DNA of 64,000 nucleotides from Vibrio sp. 99-70-13A1 (GCF_013114625.1 NZ_VTXD01000026.1:1-64000), one strand, 5' to 3'; counted from the stretch's first letter, positions 33,909-43,545 are shown. Notes: generated by a model not told the origin, from the letters alone. A program made the numbers and translations.

Positions 33909-35498
33909 ATGGACGCTGAAGACCCTCTAATTATGAACAGTTTACTGATAAACCAACAATCCAATGAGCCAACTTACACTTCAAAACGGGTGCTTATTGT
34001 TGATGATTTTGAATCAATGACTCAAACTTTGGCTGCAATTTTAGAGACCTTAAAATTCAAAAACATTCATAGAGCCAAAGACGGTCGAGAAGCCTTAATT
34101 AAGCTCAGAGATTATAAAATTGATTTGATCATCTCTGACTGGAACATGCCAAGAATGGATGGTCTTGAACTGTTAAAAACCATACGCCGTGATGAAGATT
34201 TAGCGCATATCCCCTTAGTGATGGTGACTGGAAACATCGACCAAAATGATGTTATGACGGCTATTCAACATGGCGTAACGGAATATCTGGTTAAACCGTT
34301 TTCTCGCTCTATGCTTATCAACCGAGTACACAAGGCATTCAGAGCTCCGACACCTCAGTTAATTAAAGATGAGAACGGTTCTGCGGAAATTACCCGCCGC
34401 ATCGAGAACATCCCTAAACCTATGCCAAACAGCATTCTTCTGGTTGATGATGAGCCAAATAATTTGATGGTTCTTGGGGAGCTATTGAAAGGCGACTACA
34501 AGCTACAAGCGTGTCGAACCGGTAAAAAAGCCCTTGAGATATGCGATAAAGACACGCCTCCCGACTTGATCCTGCTCGACATCATGATGCCTAAAATGTC
34601 AGGTTTAGAAGTCTGTGAAGCCCTAAAGAAAAACCCGTTAACTGAACATATCCCCATTATTTTTGTTTCAGCACTGTCACAAACTGACGACGTTTTAAAA
34701 GGGCTTGCTTTGGGGGCCGTTGATTACATCACTAAGCCAATCACGCCTGAAGTGGTCAAGGCTCGTGTGAAAAACCATATGAAAATAGTGCAGCAACGTA
34801 TGAGCCTACAACTGCAAATTGAAACCATGGTTGAAAATACGCGTATTCGTAATGACATACACCGCATGTTCAAACATGACCTGAGTAACCCACTAACAGC
34901 AATCATCAGTAACCTTCCTACATTAGAAGAAAAAACCAGAAACTGCGAAGATGAATTGGAAATGATTCGGGAATCATCATTAATGATACAGAAAATGATG
35001 AACAGCCAAGAAACGCTGATGAAGCTTGAAGAAAATAAAGGTTCCGTTGAGTTAAAGCCGATAGACGCCCACTCTTTGATCAAAAAACTATGCTTCGGCT
35101 TACAAGCCAAGTGTGAAGAAAGAAATATTTTCATTCATTACAATGTCCCGCCTGCACATAAATTCATGGGCGATTCACTGCTGAGTTACACCATGTTCTC
35201 TAACTTGATCAACAATGCAGTCGAAGCGTCGCCACCTGGCAGTAATGTAAAGATATCGAGTATTCTCGATGCTGAAGCCAACACAGTACGCTTCAACATT
35301 CACAATATGGGCGAAATTCCACCTTCCATTCAATCCACTTTCTTTAATAAATTTGTGACTAATGGGAAAGTAACGGGCACTGGCATTGGGACTTACTCTG
35401 CTCGCCTAGCCGCTGAAGCGCAAAATGGTGAGATCAGCTTCAAGACGTCTTATGAACAAGGCACCACATTGATCACCGTTTTCCCGCTTTTGGAGTAA
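33909..35498 (+). CDS. Dual-receiver histidine kinase (REC-REC-HK)
   Basis: A 529-residue soluble signalling protein with no membrane segment. Receiver 1 spans about 25-145 (VLIVDDFESMTQTLAAIL, SDWNMPRMDG, KPF). Receiver 2 spans about 172-290 (ILLVDDEPNNLMVLGELL, DIMMPKMSG, KPI). A histidine phospho-acceptor lies in MFKHDLSNPLTAIISNL (about residue 322), followed by an ATPase domain with FSNLINNAVEASPPGSN and GTGIGTYSARLAA. Such proteins pass phosphoryl groups between systems and have no DNA-binding output of their own. It is divergent from the giant kinase, 312 bases away, and is probably its relay partner. A 12-bp terminator follows. Confidence 0.92.
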   Translation: MDAEDPLIMNSLLINQQSNEPTYTSKRVLIVDDFESMTQTLAAILETLKFKNIHRAKDGREALIKLRDYKIDLIISDWNMPRMDGLELLKTIRRDEDLAHIPLVMVTGNIDQNDVMTAIQHGVTEYLVKPFSRSMLINRVHKAFRAPTPQLIKDENGSAEITRRIENIPKPMPNSILLVDDEPNNLMVLGELLKGDYKLQACRTGKKALEICDKDTPPDLILLDIMMPKMSGLEVCEALKKNPLTEHIPIIFVSALSQTDDVLKGLALGAVDYITKPITPEVVKARVKNHMKIVQQRMSLQLQIETMVENTRIRNDIHRMFKHDLSNPLTAIISNLPTLEEKTRNCEDELEMIRESSLMIQKMMNSQETLMKLEENKGSVELKPIDAHSLIKKLCFGLQAKCEERNIFIHYNVPPAHKFMGDSLLSYTMFSNLINNAVEASPPGSNVKISSILDAEANTVRFNIHNMGEIPPSIQSTFFNKFVTNGKVTGTGIGTYSARLAAEAQNGEISFKTSYEQGTTLITVFPLLE

Positions 35499-35534
35499 AG
35501 ACCAACTCCCCTATGAAAAACTCAATTAAGTTCA

Positions 35535-35570
35535 TTAAAGCAAGCGGAAGTACGCTTGCTTTAATTTTTT
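35535..35570 (+). terminator. Intrinsic terminator
   Basis: TTAAAGCAAGCG, a six-base loop and CGCTTGCTTTAA form a 12-bp perfect stem followed by six T, just after the REC-REC-kinase gene. The rest of the gap to 35817 contains the promoter region of the TRAP operon and nothing else I can name. Confidence 0.95.
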
Positions 35571-35817
35571 ACAACCCTAATACGAAAAATCCTCTCTTTC
35601 TATCTTCTTACTGGCTTGTTACTTGTGAACTCACCCCTACCAACTAGTAACATCTGCGTTACATCATATATTTAAAATTTATGCAGCGATCTGCTTATGT
35701 CTTTGACTAAAGTCTAATAACCTTTGGTCTTAAGTTAGCATTACGCTTGGATCGAGTTCTGCCTTTTCTTGATACTTTTAATAGGCAGGGATAACCACCG
35801 CATAGGACGCTAATATA

Positions 35818-36747
35818 ATGAAAAATTTATCCAAAAAAGTCATTGCTGCTTTTATTACAGGCGCTGTATCTTTTTCTGCTTTTGCTGACAATTTTACGAT
35901 TGGCACTGGTAGTCAAAGCGGGACCTATTATCCACTAGGTGGCACACTGGCTAAGATTTGGGGTGAAACAATTCCTGACTTTAATATGCGTGCAGAAGTC
36001 ACGGCAGGCTCTGTTGAAAACAGCATTAAAGTTGCAACGAATAAACAGCTTGCTGGTATTGCTATGGGCAGTGTGGTTCAAAAAGCCCATGATGGTAAGA
36101 AACCGTTTCCTATGAAAATGGATGTCGCGGTTATTTCTGCGCTTTATCCAAATGTAGTGCACTTCATGGTGCCAGCTAACTCTGATATCAAAAGTATCTC
36201 GGACCTAAAAGGTAAAAAAGTATCACTTGGTGCGCCAGGTTCAGGTACACGAACCAGTGCGATTGGTATTTTAGGTGCTCTTGGCATGTCTGAAGATGAT
36301 CTAAAAGCCCAAAGCTTGAACTACACCGCGACAACATCTGCTCTTGCAAATGGTCAAATTGATGCGGGTGTTATCGTAGGCAGCTTAGGCGTTGGTGCCG
36401 TAACCGAATTAACCTTAACTCGTGACATTCGTGTTTTGTCATTTTCTGCTGATGAGTTAGCAAAAATCTCTGAAGCGATGCCTTCTTTCCAACCTTTGGA
36501 AGTTCCGGCGAACAGTTACAACAATGTACCAGCGTTTAATACTCCAGCAGTTTGGAACGTGCTAGTAGTAAATAAAAATGCGGATACTGACCTTGTCTAC
36601 AACATGACTAAATCTATGTTTGAGAATATCGACCAAGTACGTCAAAGCATTAAAGTAACGAGCTACACAACGGTTGATAACATGCAAATGCTAGGTGGTG
36701 TTCCTCTACATGCTGGTGCTCAAAAATACTTAGATGAAGTAAAATAA
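35818..36747 (+). CDS. TAXI-family TRAP transporter solute-binding protein
   Basis: A 309-residue periplasmic binding protein. A signal peptide (about 1-23, ending FSAFA-D) precedes the TAXI hallmark FTIGTGSQSGTYYPLGGTLA. Further family features are GSVENSIKVATNKQLAGIAM and LKGKKVSLGAPGSGTRTSA. TAXI proteins capture glutamate-like or other organic acids for secondary import driven by ion gradients. The fused permease follows 11 bases after the stop. The substrate is not settled by sequence. Confidence 0.95.
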   Translation: MKNLSKKVIAAFITGAVSFSAFADNFTIGTGSQSGTYYPLGGTLAKIWGETIPDFNMRAEVTAGSVENSIKVATNKQLAGIAMGSVVQKAHDGKKPFPMKMDVAVISALYPNVVHFMVPANSDIKSISDLKGKKVSLGAPGSGTRTSAIGILGALGMSEDDLKAQSLNYTATTSALANGQIDAGVIVGSLGVGAVTELTLTRDIRVLSFSADELAKISEAMPSFQPLEVPANSYNNVPAFNTPAVWNVLVVNKNADTDLVYNMTKSMFENIDQVRQSIKVTSYTTVDNMQMLGGVPLHAGAQKYLDEVK

Positions 36748-36758
36748 AGGATAACTAT

Positions 36759-38654
36759 ATGCCAGATTCTAAGCCGTCTACTCTGGTTAATATTCCTTTA
36801 AAAGTAGCCGCATTTGCGGCTATTGCTTTATCTGTATTTCAAATATGGCAAGGAATAACTGCTGAAATCTCAGCGCCAGTCTTCAGACCTGTTCATTTAA
36901 GTTGGGTCATTGTTCTCGTCTTTTTAACCCATCCGTTATTCATGCGACATCAAGAGTCCGCTTTATTTAAGCTCGGACGCATTATTGATTTTGGATTTTC
37001 AGTCGCTCTCATATGGGCAACATGGAGAATTGCCAACTTTGATTACGATGACATCATGTTTCTTATTGAAGGCGTCAATGGTGCAGATAAGCTCGCTGGC
37101 TGCATAACGATCGTCTTATTACTTGAAGCTACAAGACGAACGGTTGGTCTTGTGATGGTTTCCATCGCTCTGTTATTTTTGGCATATGCGATGTTTGGTA
37201 ACTACTTGCCCGCACAAGTCGCAAGTAATGGTTTCCCTCTAGAAGACATTATTCGATTCCATATCTTTTCAACAAATGGCGTGTATGGCGCACCTCTTGC
37301 GATCGCAGCAGGCGTGGTGTTTATATTCGTGTTATTTGGCGCATTTCTTCAAGTCACTGGTGCAGGCAACTTCTTTATTGATAGTGCATTTGCGATTGCC
37401 GGGAAATACCGTGGGGGTCCTGCAAAAGCCAGTGTTATATCTTCAGCAGCATTAGGTTCTATTTCCGGCTCTGCCATTGCAAACACCGTAACGACTGGCT
37501 CGCTAACTATTCCAATGATGAAGAAGCTAGGCTATAAGCCCGAGCAAGCAGCCGGCATTGAAGCAGCCGCTTCAACAGGTGGGCAAATAATGCCTCCCGT
37601 TATGGGTGCAGGAGCCTTTGTTATGGCTCAATTCACGGGTATTCCTTACAGTGAAATCCTAGTGGTTTCGATTATGCCAGCCATTCTCTACTTTGCTTGT
37701 ACTTTGCTTTATGTGCACATTATGGCGTGCAAACTAGGGCTACGAGGAATGGAAACCTACGAAAAGCTTGGCGTTGTTATGGAGCGAGGTTGGCATTTCT
37801 TGGTACCTTTAGTGCTGATCACTGCATTGCTAATGATGAGCTATTCGCCAGTATTAGTTGGTATTGCTGGGTGCGCCGCTATTCTTGTGGCATCAATGCT
37901 TCGTAAACACAGTCGAATTTCCTTAAGCTTATTTCTAGAAGGTATGAAGCAAGGTGCTTTGCTCGCGCTGCCAATTTCCGTCGCCTGTGCCACTGCTGGT
38001 ATTGTAGTGGGTGTTGTAGGGCAAACAGGTATTGGTTTACAGTTTACCCAATTCTTGATTTCTCTCTCTGGCGGTCACCTGTTTACCGCTCTTGCATTGA
38101 TAGCAGTGGCTGCTGTCATTCTTGGTATGGGGCTTCCTGTTACTGCCGCTTATATCGTCCTTTCGATCATGGCGGTGCCTACTCTGCTTGATTTTGGTGT
38201 TGGGTTACTGGCAGCACATATGATTGTATTCTGGCTATCGCAAACCTCAAATGTAACGCCACCTATAGCACTGGCAGCTTTTGCGGGAGCAGGTATTGCC
38301 AAATCTTCCCCTATGAAATCTGCTGTTCAAGCTTTCAAATTGGCGCAAGGATTTTTCCTTATTCCAATGATGATGGCTTTTTCTGGATTAATTTGGGTAG
38401 ACGGTGAAATTGGTGCGTTTGCTATTGCAACCGTAAGTACCATCGCTTTAATCATTGCTTTTGCAGGCAGTATTGAAGGTTATATGTTCGGCTACTTAAC
38501 CAAAGTTGAGCGTGTTTTATGGTTATTCGTAGCGGTGTGTATGGTACTAGGGTCAAACATGATTGAGTTTGCTGCAATGGGGTTATTAGCCGCACTTATG
38601 GTATGGAACATTAAGAAAGGAAAAGCGAAAGTCACGGCTACACCAGCGACTTAA
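36759..38654 (+). CDS. TRAP transporter fused permease (DctQM type)
   Basis: A 631-residue inner-membrane protein that fuses the small 4-helix DctQ part (about residues 10-150) to the large DctM part (about 160-600). About 15 or more hydrophobic helices are visible. DctM motifs include GGPAKASVISSAALGSISGS, ANTVTTGSLTIPMMKKLGYK, EAAASTGGQIMPPVMGAGAF and ILGMGLPVTAAYIVLSIMA. The TAXI type normally uses such a fused permease. AAAGGA precedes its ATG, and it is cotranscribed with the binding protein. A hairpin at 38735-38783 probably ends the operon. Confidence 0.96.
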   Translation: MPDSKPSTLVNIPLKVAAFAAIALSVFQIWQGITAEISAPVFRPVHLSWVIVLVFLTHPLFMRHQESALFKLGRIIDFGFSVALIWATWRIANFDYDDIMFLIEGVNGADKLAGCITIVLLLEATRRTVGLVMVSIALLFLAYAMFGNYLPAQVASNGFPLEDIIRFHIFSTNGVYGAPLAIAAGVVFIFVLFGAFLQVTGAGNFFIDSAFAIAGKYRGGPAKASVISSAALGSISGSAIANTVTTGSLTIPMMKKLGYKPEQAAGIEAAASTGGQIMPPVMGAGAFVMAQFTGIPYSEILVVSIMPAILYFACTLLYVHIMACKLGLRGMETYEKLGVVMERGWHFLVPLVLITALLMMSYSPVLVGIAGCAAILVASMLRKHSRISLSLFLEGMKQGALLALPISVACATAGIVVGVVGQTGIGLQFTQFLISLSGGHLFTALALIAVAAVILGMGLPVTAAYIVLSIMAVPTLLDFGVGLLAAHMIVFWLSQTSNVTPPIALAAFAGAGIAKSSPMKSAVQAFKLAQGFFLIPMMMAFSGLIWVDGEIGAFAIATVSTIALIIAFAGSIEGYMFGYLTKVERVLWLFVAVCMVLGSNMIEFAAMGLLAALMVWNIKKGKAKVTATPAT

Positions 38655-38734
38655 CTGTTTCACCTATTTCTCATATGAACGGCATACTTTGACTCACAGT
38701 TTAAAGCGTGCTTTTTAAGCCGAGAATCTAGAAT

Positions 38735-38783
38735 AATAATACTGGCAACCATGATTAATTGCTCACTGGTTGTCTGTATTATT
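38735..38783 (+). terminator. Probable terminator hairpin of the TRAP operon
   Basis: AATAATAC-TGG-CAACCA pairs with TGGTTG-TCT-GTATTATT, two perfect stems around a 3x3 internal loop, 80 bases after the permease stop. The T content after it is modest, so termination is likely but not certain. The rest of the gap to 39008 shows only promoter-like AT-rich DNA. Confidence 0.55.
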
Positions 38784-39008
38784 CCTCTTCCATATTGCGT
38801 AGCTTAAATCAGCTCTATGCCTTTATAATTTTGTTATCCATTGTTTTTATTAATCTTTTATAGTAAACACAGCCCTTCTAATCGCTTCCCCTCCTCTTTT
38901 ACAAGTCTCCTTAATCATTCATTTATCGTATCGACAAATAAGTCGAATTGTTCACCTTCGCAATTAGGACTATATAAGTGCTCCTTTTTAAAGTCTGGAC
39001 ACAAACAC

Positions 39009-39611
39009 ATGAATCAGATGATCGACTCACTAGCAACCCAAGGTTATTACCTATGGGATGGCTTCTTAACGCCCGAAGAAGTGACCGACTTGAGAGACTG
39101 TATTCCAGACGATTGGAAGAAAGCACGAATTGGTCGTAATGACGAAGTGGTAAGAGAGACCGAGATTCGTAGCGATAAAATTCAGTGGCTACGCCGAGAC
39201 ATGGGCACGCCTGTTAATGAATTCCTCGATAAAATGGAAGCCATTCGCCTAGCCGCTAACCAAGCTTTCTTCTTGGGTCTATTTGAATATGAAGCTCACT
39301 TTGCTAAATATGAAAAGGGTGATTTTTACCAAAAACATTTAGATTGTTTTAAAGGGAATGAAAATCGCCGATTAACGACCGTATTTTATATGAACGATGA
39401 ATGGTCAAAAGCCGATGCTGGGGAACTCGTGGTCTACGACTTGAACGACAAACATATTGCGACCATACCGCCAAAAGCAGGGCGCTTATTGATTTTCTTG
39501 TCTGAGCAATTCCCACATGAAGTACTGCCAACCAAAACTGAACGCTTCAGTATTGCTGGCTGGTTCCGAATCAATGGTGTCAAAGATAACCAATTAGATA
39601 TTGCACATTAA
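39009..39611 (+). CDS. 2OG-Fe(II) oxygenase
   Basis: A 200-residue dioxygenase of the prolyl-4-hydroxylase/SM-20 type, using 2-oxoglutarate and O2 to hydroxylate an unidentified substrate. The iron triad is H and D of KHLDCF and the distal His of FPHEVLP; the Arg of RFSIAGWFRI should bind 2-oxoglutarate. The YEKGDFYQKH lead-in is typical. The open frame extends to 38841 but that part is not protein-like; I chose ATG 39009 (MNQMIDSLATQGYYLWDGFL), which begins at the conserved fold. No close neighbour explains its substrate. Confidence 0.9.
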   Translation: MNQMIDSLATQGYYLWDGFLTPEEVTDLRDCIPDDWKKARIGRNDEVVRETEIRSDKIQWLRRDMGTPVNEFLDKMEAIRLAANQAFFLGLFEYEAHFAKYEKGDFYQKHLDCFKGNENRRLTTVFYMNDEWSKADAGELVVYDLNDKHIATIPPKAGRLLIFLSEQFPHEVLPTKTERFSIAGWFRINGVKDNQLDIAH

Positions 39612-39839
39612 GATCGATAATAAAAGCTAGAGCTAGCAGCACAACCATAGACTGCATTAAGAATTAGGTTGCCTGAATCAGATTATTTCCACTTTCTGGC
39701 AAACCTCCAAAAATACAATTAGATATGCCAGTTATACCCGTATATTTCCCGATTTAGTTTCTGATATTATCCACTTAAACTTACTAGTTCGATTTAAGAA
39801 TAAAAGCGGTTATCCATATTCTTCAATTAAGGATTCAAT

Positions 39840-40562
39840 ATGTCACCTATCATTGTTGGTCACCGTGGTGTTTCAGGTACTCACCCAGAAAATACCCGAG
39901 CGAGTATCCAAAAAGCCATAGATCTAGGTCTGTCTTGGATTGAAGTTGATATACAACCAACAAAAGACGATGTGTTAGTTGTTTGCCACGATCACAACTT
40001 AGAACGCTGTAGCGATGGGAAGGGTCGATTAGACGAGCATACTTTAGCTGAACTGAAGCAATTGGATTTTGGAAGTTGGTTCTCACCAGATTTTGCAGGC
40101 GAGCAAATATTAACGCTTTCAGAGTTATTAGAATTAGCTGAGCATTCTAATATCCAGGTGAATTTAGAGATTAAGATCGATACGCACAATCCTGCTCATG
40201 TTGTTGATCTATTAGCTAAAGAGCTTAACTCAACGACTTTACCAAGTAGCCAGTTACTGCTGTCCAGCTTCAGCCATGATGTCATCGAAGAGCTTGCGCA
40301 GCATTGCTCGCAATTTCGTATCGGACTCATTACTGAAAGCTTAACCAGCCAAGACAAATCGGCGTTAATCAAAAATAAAGCATTCAGCTGTCATTTGAAT
40401 TATCAAAATCTCACTCAAGAACAACTCGATTACTTGACGAACTTAGGTTTCCAAGTGTGGTGCTATACCGTGAACCAAAGTGAAAGCTTTCCATTAATTG
40501 AAAAAGTTGACGCGATTTTCACCGACTTTCCTACACGTTTCATCGGTTCCGCATCTTCTTAA
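39840..40562 (+). CDS. Glycerophosphodiester phosphodiesterase (GDPD)
   Basis: A 240-residue TIM-barrel enzyme that splits glycerophosphodiesters into glycerol-3-phosphate and an alcohol. The N-terminal VGHRGVSGTHPENTRAS gives the catalytic HR and the ENT motif, EVDIQPTKDDVLVVCHDHNL the metal Glu/Asp and second His. NLEIK is the further metal ligand, and WCYTVNQSES the C-terminal substrate motif. No signal peptide, so cytoplasmic, as for UgpQ. AAGGA precedes the ATG. The window also holds an Ugp-like ABC importer 12 kb away, which could supply substrate. Confidence 0.94.
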   Translation: MSPIIVGHRGVSGTHPENTRASIQKAIDLGLSWIEVDIQPTKDDVLVVCHDHNLERCSDGKGRLDEHTLAELKQLDFGSWFSPDFAGEQILTLSELLELAEHSNIQVNLEIKIDTHNPAHVVDLLAKELNSTTLPSSQLLLSSFSHDVIEELAQHCSQFRIGLITESLTSQDKSALIKNKAFSCHLNYQNLTQEQLDYLTNLGFQVWCYTVNQSESFPLIEKVDAIFTDFPTRFIGSASS

Positions 40563-40732
40563 AGTAGAGTCTATCAATGTAAATTATTGAGAGTATTCGC
40601 AACCGTAGCTAAGTACATAGATGATTAAATTAATTCATAATTAGATACTGCGTTTGGGGTGAAAAGGGTTGTGGAATAAATCCAACCGTCATGCACCCCA
40701 CCTTCCTTTTTAGTTCCTTGTTTGAGTTTGCC

Positions 40733-41467
40733 ATGGACATTATTTTTAGTTCCACTTTTCCAGCCTTAGCCGCCATTTTCATTTTTGCAGCAATGGTTCG
40801 AGGGTTTTCAGGCTTTGGCTTTACCTTAGTGGCTTTACCGCTCAGTGCGTTATTCATGCCTGTTATTGAGTTGGTGCCAGTCTTTATGCTGATAGATCTA
40901 CTGGGCAATGTGCAGCTGCTACCCAAAGTTCGACAATATGTTGATTGGAAGTGGGTCGCTAAAGTTTTTATGCCTTGTTTAGTATTTACCCCTTTAGGCT
41001 TAATACTGCTTAAATCCGCAGAACAAGACACGATTATCCTGATCATTAGCGCTTTTATCTTTGTGTCAGCGTTGATGATTCAAAGAGGCTTTCAGTACAG
41101 TAAAGAGCCAAAATTTGCGCCTTATATTCTTGGCAGTTTAGCTGGAATCATGAATGGTGCAGCATCTATGTCTGGTCCGCCAGTCGGGGCTCATGCTTTG
41201 GCTAGCCCAGTGGCACCGCACATCGCTCGGGCAGGGTTAATCGCCTTTTTTGTTCTCGCAGATTCAAGCGCATTTGTTTCGGCTTCTATTGCAGGTTTGG
41301 TTAACAATAATATTGTGATTCTAACTATCGCTTTGCTACCAAGTAGTATGTTTGGTGGTTATTTAGGAAGTAAATTATTTGAACGGTATGGTGGAGAGAA
41401 ATTTAAACCAGTTACCGTGATGCTGCTTATCACAATAGCCGTATTTAGCGTGTTACGAGTTATCTAG
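40733..41467 (+). CDS. TauE/SafE-family membrane transporter
   Basis: An integral membrane protein of about 244 residues with roughly eight hydrophobic helices. The start FPALAAIFIFAAMVRGFSGF and the duplicated later segment (LGSLAGIMNGAASMSGPPVG) are the family's hallmark half repeats. TauE/SafE proteins export sulfite or sulfoacetate, or move other anions, but substrates vary. An in-frame ATG at 40691 would add 14 residues; neither start has a clear ribosome-binding site and I chose the one that begins at the first helix. It stands alone. Confidence 0.85.
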   Translation: MDIIFSSTFPALAAIFIFAAMVRGFSGFGFTLVALPLSALFMPVIELVPVFMLIDLLGNVQLLPKVRQYVDWKWVAKVFMPCLVFTPLGLILLKSAEQDTIILIISAFIFVSALMIQRGFQYSKEPKFAPYILGSLAGIMNGAASMSGPPVGAHALASPVAPHIARAGLIAFFVLADSSAFVSASIAGLVNNNIVILTIALLPSSMFGGYLGSKLFERYGGEKFKPVTVMLLITIAVFSVLRVI

Positions 41468-41592
41468 GGGCATAAGTTAAATAGAAGAAAAGAGAAGAGA
41501 CGGGAATAAGGTTGATCTACAATTAATATTTTCAAAACATTCAATTTCAAAATGAACAAAGCTTCTTTTTTAAACACCTCCAATCGATTAAA

Positions 41593-41645
41593 ATAAGCCC
41601 GTTTTCATCCAAACTCCAATGAGTAATTGGTGAAAACGAACTTAT
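41593..41645 (-). terminator. Probable terminator of the 90-residue protein gene
   Basis: ATAAG-ccc-GTTTTCA-t-CCAA pairs with TTGG-TGAAAAC-gaa-CTTAT over a long interrupted stem just after the stop of the minus-strand gene. On that strand TTATTTTAATC follows. Confidence 0.7.
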
Positions 41646-41661
41646 ATTATTTTAATCGCTT

Positions 41662-41934
41662 TTAATTAACTTGAAGTACTAGTCCATCATTTGTGTCAAG
41701 AAGCGTGTAATTTTTATTGCTATCGCATTCGACTTGGTAGCCTTTAACGTTCGTTGCTACTTTAAAGTCGGTAATCTGTGAACACTCAATACCACCATCT
41801 TGAATAACTTCTAATGCAGAAATGATATTTTGTGCATCAGTGCTGATGCTTGGAATTTCAATATCAGGAAGACCAAATGCCATTGCATTAAAAGAAGTGA
41901 TCAATGTTGCTGAAATGATAAGTGATTTTTTCAT
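41662..41934 (-). CDS. Small exported protein of unknown function
   Basis: A 90-residue protein. I chose ATG 41934 (MKKSLIISATLITSFNAMAF), a classic signal peptide with AAAGAG before it; the open frame extends to 41982 but the extra residues are not signal-like. The mature part of about 70 residues has two cysteines (GIECSQ and QVECDS), which could form a disulfide in the periplasm. I do not recognise the family and no neighbour is functionally linked. It has its own terminator. Confidence 0.7.
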   Translation of the reverse strand: MKKSLIISATLITSFNAMAFGLPDIEIPSISTDAQNIISALEVIQDGGIECSQITDFKVATNVKGYQVECDSNKNYTLLDTNDGLVLQVN

Positions 41935-42180
41935 AGTAAGCTCTTTATTATATATTTCGAAGGAAAATATACGGGAAGGCATATTAGATCAATATATGTT
42001 TTCTTTGAAATCTTACATTTATGATCTTTATCAACCTATATAGTTCTTTATTTTTAATCTATTATTCTTTCAGTGACCAAGATAACAATTTTAAAATTAA
42101 TCACCGCTATCAAATACTTAGCTTTCTGATTTTGTTTTATAAATGACAGAGCCCGACATTCAAAAAAACAGGTTGATAAT

Positions 42181-42981
42181 TCACCACTCAATATAAATAG
42201 GGGTACCCATTTCAACAAGGTTTATAAAATCATCCAACTGTTCGTTAGTGATTGCAATACATCCATTAGTCCAATCAAAGCTTTGGATAAAAAGTGGTGA
42301 CCTATATTCACCGTTTTTTAAACCATGGATTTTTATATCACCACCCGCTACGCCGCCAAGTTTCTGAGCTTTTAGCACATCTTGATAATGTGGATAGTTG
42401 ATATGAATAGATCGATAAAAGTTTGAGTCTTCTGTTACATACTCTAAAAGATAACGACCTTCAGGTGTCCTATTATCCCCTTCGAATTGTTTATGCCCTT
42501 TAGGTTGTTTTCCCAATGCAATTCTATATTCACGCACGATTTCTTCACCGCTAAGCAGATACATTCGTCTTTTTGATTTATCTACTTTAACCAGAGTAAT
42601 CACACTCTTCGTCTGGTTTGTTTTTACCCCTTGATTGCTCTTTAACGGTAAGGAACTCTTTAAAGGTAATGAGCTCTCTAAAAATAATGAGTCGGCTAGA
42701 GATTGTGAATTAACTGAAGATCGTGAATTGGCTAAAAGTCGCGATTTAACCGCTGATCGATTCACAGGCACCAGCTTAGGGTATTCATAATTTAGTGAGG
42801 AAGGATCCGGAATTTGGGATGCTGGAGTATCGAGCTGAGCGCCGCTGTAGAGGGAAAGATTGCCTTTAGAAATACTCGCTTTTGAAAGGCGAGTAAATTG
42901 AACTTCAGATGCTTTATCTTCAGCAAACGCGTTTGTTATCATCAGTGAACATAACAAAGATAAAGCGAATCTGAGTAGCAT
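42181..42981 (-). CDS. L,D-transpeptidase (YkuD domain)
   Basis: A 266-residue periplasmic enzyme that forms or rearranges peptidoglycan or lipoprotein crosslinks. A signal peptide (about 1-21, ending AFA-ED) is followed by a low-complexity Ser/Asn/Leu region with short repeats (SLPLKS twice, about residues 80-125), then the YkuD domain (about 128-266): IALGKQPKGHKQFEGDNRTP, KIHGLKNGEY and WTNGCIAI with the catalytic Cys. The SxGC motif appears as TNGC, a mild departure. Stop of the upstream acetyltransferase overlaps its start by one base, so the two are coupled. Confidence 0.92.
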   Translation of the reverse strand: MLLRFALSLLCSLMITNAFAEDKASEVQFTRLSKASISKGNLSLYSGAQLDTPASQIPDPSSLNYEYPKLVPVNRSAVKSRLLANSRSSVNSQSLADSLFLESSLPLKSSLPLKSNQGVKTNQTKSVITLVKVDKSKRRMYLLSGEEIVREYRIALGKQPKGHKQFEGDNRTPEGRYLLEYVTEDSNFYRSIHINYPHYQDVLKAQKLGGVAGGDIKIHGLKNGEYRSPLFIQSFDWTNGCIAITNEQLDDFINLVEMGTPIYIEW

Positions 42982-43460
42982 TAAGCCTCCAATTTCATCG
43001 ACATGGTTCGTGACTGCGTTTCTAACCCAAGAGATTCATAAAATGTTTGAGCTTGTTGATTAAACTCCATGACCTCTAGTCTCATTTCAATGGCACCTTC
43101 TGATTGTGCCCACTCCTGAAACTTCAACATCAAAGCTTTACCTACCCCTTTGTTTTGAATGGTATCGCGCACCACAACAGTGTTCACTCTGCCAATTTTA
43201 TGAGGTTGAATAAAGCTCGCACCACGGTTTTGAGATACTTTACCAACAATAAAGCCAACGACTTGGTTATCAATCACCGCAACGTAAAAAATCCCATTAT
43301 GCTCAAGCATTAAGCTTAACCAATATTCTTCACTATCAACGATACACATACTCGGCGGAGCAAATACCATTGGCGCTCCGGCATGATGCTGGCGATTAAT
43401 TTGATCAGACAGTTCAAGAATCGACCGAATATCCGCTACTTTTGCAATACGTATTTGCAT
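42981..43460 (-). CDS. GNAT-family N-acetyltransferase
   Basis: A 159-residue acetyl-CoA-dependent acetyltransferase. Conserved motif A is VVRDTIQNKGVGKALMLKF, with the acetyl-CoA pyrophosphate loop QNKGVG; motif B is NQQAQTFYESLGL. The substrate is unknown. A GTG at 43469 would add three residues, but the ATG at 43460 begins the first strand (MQIRIAKVAD). Its stop overlaps the L,D-transpeptidase start (TAATG). Confidence 0.92.
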   Translation of the reverse strand: MQIRIAKVADIRSILELSDQINRQHHAGAPMVFAPPSMCIVDSEEYWLSLMLEHNGIFYVAVIDNQVVGFIVGKVSQNRGASFIQPHKIGRVNTVVVRDTIQNKGVGKALMLKFQEWAQSEGAIEMRLEVMEFNQQAQTFYESLGLETQSRTMSMKLEA

Positions 43461-43521
43461 AACAACCACTTACCATGAATTTCCGATTACCATAACAAAA
43501 TCTCATGCAATGCCCAACTAG

Positions 43522-43545
43522 CCAAGTAACCAAGTAACCAAGTAA
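43522..43545. repeat. Octamer tandem repeat (CCAAGTAA, 3 copies)
   Basis: Three perfect copies lie in the gap between the acetyltransferase gene and the oxidoreductase, about 60 bases upstream of the acetyltransferase start. A degenerate copy follows. The unit resembles the AAGTAACT repeats seen after the rimK operon. Confidence 0.85.

Noticed and set aside
38841..39008. 56-residue N-terminal extension of the 2OG-Fe(II) oxygenase
   Set aside because: Composition is not protein-like for the family and conserved sequence begins right after ATG 39009.
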